Source: CS1-C013 sp964353745
GTDB lineage: Archaea > Aenigmatarchaeota > Aenigmatarchaeia > Aenigmatarchaeales > Aenigmatarchaeaceae
Assembly (NCBI GenBank): GCA_964353745.1
Contig: CAYGWD010000002.1
Coordinates: forward strand, 1-61,705
Direction: 5' to 3'
Length of the DNA: 61,705 bases
Part shown: piece by piece, positions 56,501 to 61,705 of the stretch
How positions within the stretch are numbered: position 1 is the stretch's first letter
How the letters are laid out: the number at the start of each line of letters is the position of its first letter
Notes under the pieces: generated by a model
The model's input: only the letters and a program-made list of their open reading frames with translations
What the model was told of the DNA's origin: nothing
Databases searched by the model: none
Translations under genes and position numbers: made by a program

Positions 56501-59067
56501 ATCACGAGATAAAGTACTGGGCGGTCGATAACTGCGGCAACGCAGAGGCACCGCACTATGAGATAGATATTGTTGATACTCAGGCGCCTTTGGTTACAAA
56601 ATCTGTTGGACAACCGCAGCATGTATGCGGAGAAGGAGAGAATTGCGATTATTATATAACAGGTCAAACACCGATTACACTCGACTGCGTAGACCAAGGA
56701 CCTCATCCAGTTGATAATGTAAAGATATACTACAGATACTACTTGGATGGTCAGACAGAACTACCACTGTTTACAGAAGATAGTGACCATGTGGTATTCA
56801 CAATACCTCAAGATTCAAGGCATATTGTTGAATACTACTGTGTTGATGCATTAGGAAACAGTGATGGAACCATGCAAACACCGTACCACGAAGTGGACAT
56901 TGTCGATAACAAACCACCAATCGTAAGCAAAGACGTTGGTACACCAAAGGTAGAATCCACAGGAATGACACAATATCAGGTTCCAGATAAATTCGATGTA
57001 AAGGATACAGCGTGGTTCATAACTCAAAACACAGAAATAACACTAAGCTGTCAAGACGATGAACCGCACCCATCTGATCACGTGAAAATTTATTACAAGT
57101 ATTATGTCGACGGCGTATTACACACTGATTGGACAGAATACACCGGAACACCTATAAAATACGATGAAGACACATATCACGAACTTTATTATTATTGCGA
57201 AGACATTCTAGGCAACAAAGGATTGACTCATTATGAATTGGATATAGTTGATACCCAATCACCTCATACAACTAAAACAGTTGGTAATCCAAAAGTTGAA
57301 GGAACTGGAGAAGTAGATTGGTGGATAACTCAACAAACTCAGATAACGCTTGATTGTACAGACCAAGGACCTCATCCAGTTGATGATGTCGCACTATATT
57401 ACAGAATTTATAACGATAGCATATTGATTCAAGATTGGACATTATACACAGGCACATTCCACTTCACAGAGGACTGCAAGCACAGATTAGAATGGTACTG
57501 TGTTGACGCTTTAGGAAATTCAGAAGGAAGCGCAGAACAACCTATAGTAGAAATAGACCAAGTAGATACTGCACCACCGGAAATCGTAAAGTGGGTTGAC
57601 GACAGCACAGTCCAGCAAGGCGATACTGTCAGGATATGTGCTAACGTAACAGACAAGAAACTTACAGGAGACCCTGGAGTTGGCGTTGCTTGGGTAAAGG
57701 CAAAATTAGTTTTAGGGGACGACCCCATATACATAAACTTGGTTAATACCGAGGGCGACACATACTGCGGCGACTGGCAAGTACCTGACATCAAGGATTG
57801 CTACTGGTGCCACGGTCTTCACTGCGAATATAGATGCGTTTGGGAACTTTGGGTAAAGTCAGAGGACTTGCTTGGCAATTTCAATAAAACAGACGGCATA
57901 CAGATAATAGTTGATAATGCAGATCCAAAAATACAAGCAGTGTTATGGCCATCAAAAGACAAATACTATAGAGACGGAAAGAAATTTGAAGTAAAGGCAT
58001 TGGCAATAGATTTTGGCGGCGATTCGAATATACTTAACTCAGATAATTGCAAGGCAAGCGAAGTCAAGGAATGCAGATTCTATGCAATAAAGTATGATTT
58101 TGAATCAGTAGATCAATCTGAAATAAAGAATTTGTGGGATTATTTGCACTGGCTAGAAGAGACTACAGGAACACCGATAGAAACAGTTTACTTAGGTTCA
58201 GTTCCTTGGGTCGATGGTTACTGCAAAGGTTCATTACAATTCCCAGTTGATAGCGGCTTGAATCACGAAGATATCTTATTCCTAGCATATGAGATAGAGG
58301 ACAATTCAGGAAATATGAAATCTGGATTGGCAGAAGACTGGGACGGAGACAAAGTAACAATGAAAATGGACCAAGTAGGACCGAGTGTTGTGATTACTGA
58401 GGGTGGAAATTTACCAGGTCCATTTACAACAGGTGATCTCGTGCAAGTGTTTGCCACTTTAGAAGATATTGATTCTGGACCTGCTGATTGCTGGGCAGAT
58501 ATTTACAAGTGCATAGGAGAAGAAGGTTGTGAAGAAAGTGTAGATACTGGTTATAACTTAAATGGATATGTCTATGATTTCACCTGTGAGATAAGTGATG
58601 GACTACCAGCAGGACTTGCTTCAGGAGATTATGAAATTAGAGTAGTTACTACTGACAATGAACTTAATACAGGAACAGCTTGGGATTATTTAATTGTTGA
58701 TAACACGCCACCAATAGCAGAACTCCTTCAACCAGAACCAGAAGGTACCTATGACGAAGAGATTCCAATAGAGATAGGCATAACAGATGCAACAGGCATA
58801 GAAGATTCAACAGTCCAATACAGAATATTTGAACCATCAGCATGGTATAGCGGACTTTTGTGTCTTTTCGGTTATTGTCCATACGATAGCACTTGGCAGA
58901 CAGCAATTTGGAATAGCACAACAGAGACATACCAAGATACATTTGATGCAAGTGAATTAGTAGAAGGTAAGACTTACTTCCTTGCAATAAGAGGTTGTGA
59001 CGTCCTCTACGATTCAATGTTGTTTACAGATAATACTGTAGATTTGTATCACTGTGTTATGAGGTAA
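53572..59067 (+). CDS. Giant surface protein with vWA and repeated Ig-like domains
   Basis: About 1831 residues from GTG 53572, preceded by GGGGGTGT; codons farther upstream (to 53509) lack a ribosome site. A signal anchor IPITIFSVILLAIFVINFVLP leads to beta domains, a Cys-rich CGDGIINGNDVCDDGNQNNG repeat (about residue 265), a von Willebrand A domain (about 318-505) with an intact MIDAS Asp-x-Ser-x-Ser (IDSSGS) and a D..T/N site, a SpaA/Cna-B-like domain (ITVKKLVDGSPASGWTF), and then tandem Ig-like units with paired Cys. No C-terminal membrane helix is seen. Such proteins mediate cell-cell or surface adhesion. Next gene starts five bases later. Confidence 0.88.
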   Translation: MKGLLGKAKIPITIFSVILLAIFVINFVLPSIAVSSSAVITTDKGDYSPEETVLISGSGFAPSSPLTLSVTRPTLPDYTVDSCSVSSCDLSIFLNGPLTSDEEGSFFNYPYKLDGITGAYTVDVSDGTISAQTTFTDSRTINWVALDGGTHWTPPSPSSNGDAVTVVPGANINAELSVTTSGSNDYDDWRCTEYRIEGYSTVEVDHGNHNGDGTYTDTISITAPPTPGVYDVRFEAYEDDNCDGGDSTTLTLTDAITVENPQPFCGDGIINGNDVCDDGNQNNGDGCSYPACQVESGWSCTSTNPSVCKTINPTLPSSCGIDMVLIIDSSGSISSSELTQMKDAFKGFVDAFLPNTPTQIAVVDFDSLGHLVQDYTSDIDDIKSAIDSATSGGNTNWEDGLKEAHDEFNNRADKPDLYVFASDGNPNTVGDTSPSSVSESVAVAAAVAKANIIKLAGVRVITLGIAIGSGGATNLKAISSDDAYYDSDFETLADTLAQIAEELCGGTITVKKLVDGSPASGWTFTTSVTGGSSVPTSSTTGGDGFINPVFDIDIDDTTATVDVTETPKGGYFFVSANCIDQNQNPVGTPGQGTVTGITIEKNDAIYCEFQNTEHECEVDEDCTPTQDPCYETHCMKGECVDVFADNDGPDTSNIVVDPYYNNGIFNLTATTQDQCSVIKTAEYFVGFVNGGVGSCDPDAPVKGTIYPADDGSFDLDKLLENLLKKNIVFRSDGVNWACVKAQDNANNWGNCKCVNFETDVLPPDCPYDIYLDNVLYPDEYLICGNNAWLNATVCDQESKMQGGEYFLDITIPPVPTPWSGFWMNTLYNFTRQDSWKCSIIGALVDTSNLADGTHYIKLRGKDTAENWGKISECLGVSFVRDTTAPSTTKNVDETKIRCGITSDDEKGNSIEQCWYIQQGTHIHLTASDPDPQQTGEFSGLDKIMCQFRWKLNWEDDWSAWSAPAECPNPIVFNEDSYHEIKYWAVDNCGNAEAPHYEIDIVDTQAPLVTKSVGQPQHVCGEGENCDYYITGQTPITLDCVDQGPHPVDNVKIYYRYYLDGQTELPLFTEDSDHVVFTIPQDSRHIVEYYCVDALGNSDGTMQTPYHEVDIVDNKPPIVSKDVGTPKVESTGMTQYQVPDKFDVKDTAWFITQNTEITLSCQDDEPHPSDHVKIYYKYYVDGVLHTDWTEYTGTPIKYDEDTYHELYYYCEDILGNKGLTHYELDIVDTQSPHTTKTVGNPKVEGTGEVDWWITQQTQITLDCTDQGPHPVDDVALYYRIYNDSILIQDWTLYTGTFHFTEDCKHRLEWYCVDALGNSEGSAEQPIVEIDQVDTAPPEIVKWVDDSTVQQGDTVRICANVTDKKLTGDPGVGVAWVKAKLVLGDDPIYINLVNTEGDTYCGDWQVPDIKDCYWCHGLHCEYRCVWELWVKSEDLLGNFNKTDGIQIIVDNADPKIQAVLWPSKDKYYRDGKKFEVKALAIDFGGDSNILNSDNCKASEVKECRFYAIKYDFESVDQSEIKNLWDYLHWLEETTGTPIETVYLGSVPWVDGYCKGSLQFPVDSGLNHEDILFLAYEIEDNSGNMKSGLAEDWDGDKVTMKMDQVGPSVVITEGGNLPGPFTTGDLVQVFATLEDIDSGPADCWADIYKCIGEEGCEESVDTGYNLNGYVYDFTCEISDGLPAGLASGDYEIRVVTTDNELNTGTAWDYLIVDNTPPIAELLQPEPEGTYDEEIPIEIGITDATGIEDSTVQYRIFEPSAWYSGLLCLFGYCPYDSTWQTAIWNSTTETYQDTFDASELVEGKTYFLAIRGCDVLYDSMLFTDNTVDLYHCVMR
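56215..57570 (+). repeat. Tandem Ig-like repeats within the giant surface protein
   Basis: Four units of about 105-120 residues begin at about 56215, 56575, 56905 and 57250. Each opens with a Pro-rich T/S-K-x-V segment (TTKNVDE, VTKSVGQP, VSKDVGTP, TTKTVGNP), continues with an I-x-L-x-C strand and a DQGPHPVD-like turn, then a Tyr-rich strand (KIYYRYYLDG) and ends in YYCVDALGNS or similar and E.DIVDT. Units two and four share long near-identical peptide stretches, pointing to recent duplication. Confidence 0.75.
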
Positions 59068-59072
59068 TTCCT

Positions 59073-59993
59073 ATGAATAAAAAAATAATTTTGGTTTGCA
59101 GCATATTTTCTTTTATTTTGTTAGTTAGCAATGTATATGCATTTTGTATAGACAGGACTCCGCCTTCAGCCCCTGGAAACTTGGTAATTCATGACAGTCC
59201 ATATGATGCAGACGGGAACATGACTTTAACTTGGACAGCGGCTACTGATGGTCCATGTCCATCTTCTGCTGTATTATATTACAAGATTTACAGAAGTAAC
59301 GACAGCGTTAATTTCACTTTGATAGGAAATACTGCATCAGTCAGTTTTGATGATTTTTCTTCTCTGCCAAATGGAAAATATTATTATCATGTGACAGCCG
59401 TTGACAATGTAATAGACAATCCTCACGAAGGGCCTGCAGTCGAGGGATCAACAACTGTTGGCGAGGCACCATCGACACCATCTCCACCATCTAGCGGAGG
59501 CGGCGGAGGAACTACTAGCGGAGGCGGCAGTTTCAGTGGCGGTGGATTACCACCAACTTGCACAGAGAAATGGAATTGTACAGACTGGTCTGAATGCATA
59601 GCAGGAACGCAGACAAGGGCATGCAAGGACGATAACAAGTGCGGAACAACCATAAACAAGCCAACAGAATCGCAAACATGTTCCATATCAACTGGCGGAG
59701 CAATAGGTGGAACAACAACCCCAGAGTGCACTGAAGATTGGTTATGTTCAGAATGGTCTGATTGCATAGAAGGAACAAGAACCAAAACCTGCGTTGATAA
59801 GAACAATTGCGGAACAGCCATAAGCAAGCCGACAGAGGCCGAGACATGTACGGTTTCACCTGCAACAGGACTCTTCCTATCCATGAACACTCCAGTAGGA
59901 TACGGAATTGCAGCTTTGATATTAGCAGCGATAGTTGCAATAATTTATTTCTTCTTCAAGAAGAGAAAGGCATACAGGCACAGAACAAAGTAA
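59073..59993 (+). CDS. Membrane-anchored surface protein: FN3 plus two TSP1-like repeats
   Basis: Signal peptide (IILVCSIFSFILLVSNVYAF), a fibronectin type III domain (PPSAPGNLVIHDSP to residue about 125), a Gly/Ser linker (SGGGGGTTSGGGSFSGGG), then two thrombospondin-1-like modules: WNCTDWSECIAGTQTRAC and WLCSEWSDCIEGTRTKTC, each with the six-Cys pattern and WxxW-type core. The C-terminal helix GYGIAALILAAIVAIIYFFF and basic tail anchor it in the membrane. It starts five bases after the giant protein and is probably its cotranscribed anchor or partner. Confidence 0.85.
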   Translation: MNKKIILVCSIFSFILLVSNVYAFCIDRTPPSAPGNLVIHDSPYDADGNMTLTWTAATDGPCPSSAVLYYKIYRSNDSVNFTLIGNTASVSFDDFSSLPNGKYYYHVTAVDNVIDNPHEGPAVEGSTTVGEAPSTPSPPSSGGGGGTTSGGGSFSGGGLPPTCTEKWNCTDWSECIAGTQTRACKDDNKCGTTINKPTESQTCSISTGGAIGGTTTPECTEDWLCSEWSDCIEGTRTKTCVDKNNCGTAISKPTEAETCTVSPATGLFLSMNTPVGYGIAALILAAIVAIIYFFFKKRKAYRHRTK

Positions 59994-60023
59994 AACTTGT
60001 AATGTTTTAGTAGTGTTAAATAA

Positions 60024-60038
60024 GCATTTAAATTTTAG
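60024..60038 (+). promoter_or_regulatory. TATA-box promoter
   Basis: GCATTTAAATTTTAG ends 16 bases before the ATG at 60055. Confidence 0.45.
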
Positions 60039-60054
60039 TTTCTAAAAAGATAAT

Positions 60055-60471
60055 ATGGAAAGATTTTCTCTGAGGCTTATTCAAAAAACAAATAAAGAAG
60101 ATGAAATTTTGGTTTTATCTCAATTTTTACCTCAGATACACGAGATATGCTCCAATAAAATAAGGGCAGGCATAATTCATTTATTGATATCTTGTCCGGA
60201 GACTATACACAGCATGAAGGTCGAGGATATATGCTTTAGATTGGGAATAAGGCCAACCATATGCATTTATCACCTGGAAAAATTGAAAGAGTGCGAGCTT
60301 GTTGATGTCAAGAAGAATCAGAAGTATGGCAGAAAGACCAGAAGAAGCATCTGGGGTTTGAACTTGAGTTATCCGAGTTGGATTTCAGAATGCTATAAAA
60401 TGACCAGGAGTTATTTCTTTTCTGAAAGAGATCTTAACAACATCATTAATATCAACAAGAGCGCAAGATAA
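60055..60471 (+). CDS. ArsR-like winged-helix regulator
   Basis: A 138-residue protein with the winged helix NKIRAGIIHLLISCPETIHSMKVEDICFRLGIRPTICIYHLEKLKECELVDVKK and a wing with basic residues KYGRKTRRSIWGL. The core resembles ArsR-type regulators of archaea, without the metal-binding Cys set. It stands between two groups of surface genes and may control them. Confidence 0.75.
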   Translation: MERFSLRLIQKTNKEDEILVLSQFLPQIHEICSNKIRAGIIHLLISCPETIHSMKVEDICFRLGIRPTICIYHLEKLKECELVDVKKNQKYGRKTRRSIWGLNLSYPSWISECYKMTRSYFFSERDLNNIININKSAR

Positions 60472-60714
60472 AATTTGTCATAATCTTGTCATGTTTTTGT
60501 AATATGTATGTTCAGTCGTTGTTCTATTTTTGTATCGTATTTGTTTCAAAGGTCTTTAAGCCAATATTTCCTTCTTAATAACTCTTAATGAATTCGATTT
60601 CTTTAGCGCCGAGGAGGGGCGGTTAACAAGACAGTTCTTTGAACAAGTCTTGCTCGATTTTTTTTGAGAGTAAATACCCAAATAGGAAAATAATTTGAAA
60701 AATAGGTGAAAAAT
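60472..60714. other. Intergenic region before the TasA-like gene
   Basis: No gene seen in 243 bases. A GC-richer patch GCCGAGGAGGGGCGGTTAAC (60607-60626) stands out in AT-rich DNA and may be an operator or the 5' part of the transcript. The ribosome site AGGTGA (about 60704-60709) belongs to the next gene. Confidence 0.4.
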
Positions 60715-61638
60715 ATGAATACAAAAATTTTAGCTAGTTTAGTATTGATAGGAATAGCTATTTCAGGAATAACAATGGGAACAGTTGCATACTTTAGCGA
60801 CGTAGAAACATCAACAGGCAACACATTCACTGCAGGTGAATTGGATTTATTAGTAGATAGCAAATGTTCTTACAATGGTGTATCACAATTACCCTGTACT
60901 TGGAGTGCAAAGGATTTAACAGGTGATCTATTCTTCAACTTTATCGATGTTAAGCCAGGAGACTATGGAGAAGACACTGTAAGTCTACATGTGGTTAATA
61001 ATCCATCATGTGGATTTGTTAAAATTACAAAAACTGCAGATAGTGATGTGAGTTGTAATGAACCAGAATTAGCAGCAGAGCCATTATGCACACCTAGTGG
61101 AGACGGAGAATTGGATGAATACCTCGTTATTAAAGTCTATAAAGATTTAGATTGTGATAACGTAATAGATGCAGATGATACGGAATTAATAGGAATAATT
61201 GATGGTGAAAGATATTGGGCATTAGGAGATTTATCTACAAATCCAGCTCTTAAAACATGTATTCAATTCCATTGGAACTTACCTAGTAGCGTAGGAAATA
61301 TTGTTCAAAGCGATTCATTTACAGCTGATGTAATATTCTATGCAGAACAAAAGAGAAGTCAATTTGCTACTTGCCCTGTAGGATTGGTACGTGTAGAAAG
61401 CTCAACGCAGAATTTTAGTCCGACTGGATGGGCAGGATGGTCTTGTCCCACAGGCACAATTGTAGTCGGAGGCGGAACCACATGCACTTTACCGTTGGCA
61501 ATCTCGAAGGCAGCAAAGCCAGGCGACCCGCAATATCCCGTATATCCTCACCACATTTACACTCCTCCTGAAACCGGATGGGTAGTGCAGAACGGCGGTA
61601 CTTCGCAGTCTTGTAAGATCTACGTTATCTGTGCTTAG
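60715..61638 (+). CDS. TasA/camelysin-like secreted protein
   Basis: The N-terminus MNTKILASLVLIGIAISGIT followed by MGTVAYFSDVETSTGNTFTAG is the SipW-dependent-type signal seen in TasA, camelysin and archaeal bundling pili, with the conserved A-x-F-S-D-x-E-T-S and N-x-F-T-A-G-x-L-D-L after cleavage. The body is beta-rich (DVKPGDYGEDTVSLHVVNN), has several Cys, and the last 90 residues form an additional Gly/Pro/Cys-rich domain not found in short TasA proteins. It probably polymerises into surface fibres. ATG at 60715 has AGGTGA; an upstream GTG is inside that site. Confidence 0.85.
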   Translation: MNTKILASLVLIGIAISGITMGTVAYFSDVETSTGNTFTAGELDLLVDSKCSYNGVSQLPCTWSAKDLTGDLFFNFIDVKPGDYGEDTVSLHVVNNPSCGFVKITKTADSDVSCNEPELAAEPLCTPSGDGELDEYLVIKVYKDLDCDNVIDADDTELIGIIDGERYWALGDLSTNPALKTCIQFHWNLPSSVGNIVQSDSFTADVIFYAEQKRSQFATCPVGLVRVESSTQNFSPTGWAGWSCPTGTIVVGGGTTCTLPLAISKAAKPGDPQYPVYPHHIYTPPETGWVVQNGGTSQSCKIYVICA

Positions 61639-61664
61639 TAGTCCTTTAACTCAGTGGTGACAAA

Positions 61665-61705
61665 ATGAAAAAACAGATATTGCTATCGATATTAGTAGTT
61701 AGTAC
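61665..61705 (+). CDS. Start of a secreted protein, cut by the window end
   Basis: After GTGGTGAC, the ATG at 61665 opens a frame MKKQILLSILVVS that looks like a signal peptide. It is 27 bases after the TasA-like gene and in the same direction, so probably another exported component, perhaps a signal peptidase or second subunit. Only 41 bases are visible. Confidence 0.5.
   Translation, partial: MKKQILLSILVVS

Overview
The window is an AT-rich chromosomal segment from an archaeon. Gene content is unambiguously archaeal: proteasome alpha and beta subunits, exosome subunits Rrp4, Rrp41 and Rrp42, SBDS, RNase P proteins Pop5 and Rpp30, L15e, L37Ae, RpoP, prefoldin beta, KEOPS Kae1 and Pcc1, aCPSF1, Mre11-Rad50, NreA, archaeal SepF and pilin-type secreted proteins. 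Promoters have TATA boxes of the form TTTAAATCTTTAA and ribosome sites are GGTGA or GGAGG. The bacterial-type MetRS, compact genes and many small orphan proteins would fit a DPANN-like lineage, but that is inference; no rRNA gene is present to fix the taxonomy.

Layout. 0.1-7.4 kb: orphan genes, a HemK2-type methyltransferase, kae1 with an unusual mobile insertion, secreted proteins. 7.4-14.5 kb: aCPSF1, psmB, proS, a TrmB regulator, a radical SAM protein and a half-size lyase. 14.6-21.3 kb: an integrated element of about 6.7 kb with an integrase, a AAA+ ATPase, a Zot-like ATPase, iteron-like repeats and many minigenes, inserted exactly at the 5' end of mre11. 21.3-31.8 kb: mre11-rad50, phosphoesterase, HAD phosphatase, MetRS, SepF. 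31.8-40 kb: the archaeal exosome/proteasome/RNase P supercluster on the minus strand. 40-48 kb: a PP-loop enzyme, a cupin, and nreA with a second unusual insertion followed by a spore-photoproduct-lyase-like radical SAM gene. 48-53 kb: transporter, secreted proteins, two HEPN-MNT modules and a third LAGLIDADG gene. 53.5 kb to the end: a surface-protein cluster (a roughly 1830-residue vWA protein, a TSP1-repeat protein, a TasA-like protein).

The main discoveries. (1) kae1 is interrupted near its start by a 16-nt intron whose ends are predicted exactly by a textbook bulge-helix-bulge structure; removing it restores the conserved Kae1 N-terminus. (2) At kae1 and again at nreA, a LAGLIDADG homing endonuclease gene sits between a displaced, dead copy of the host gene's 5' end and a full-length host gene whose start overlaps the endonuclease stop. 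The endonuclease appears to have arrived with a replacement 5' end of its host gene. A third LAGLIDADG gene has the same tail-overlap arrangement with a nucleotidyltransferase. (3) The integrative element at mre11 does the same by another route: it cuts the gene after codon 4 or 5, leaves the old start codon 6.7 kb away and supplies a new TTG start that rebuilds the identical peptide. Mobile DNA in this genome therefore repeatedly targets the 5' ends of essential genes and repairs them. (4) Short sequences identical in form to a tRNA 3' end are scattered between genes and seem to bound small cassettes.

Limits: everything was read by eye. Names for orphan genes are withheld where no motif is visible, and family assignments rest on recognised motifs, not searches.
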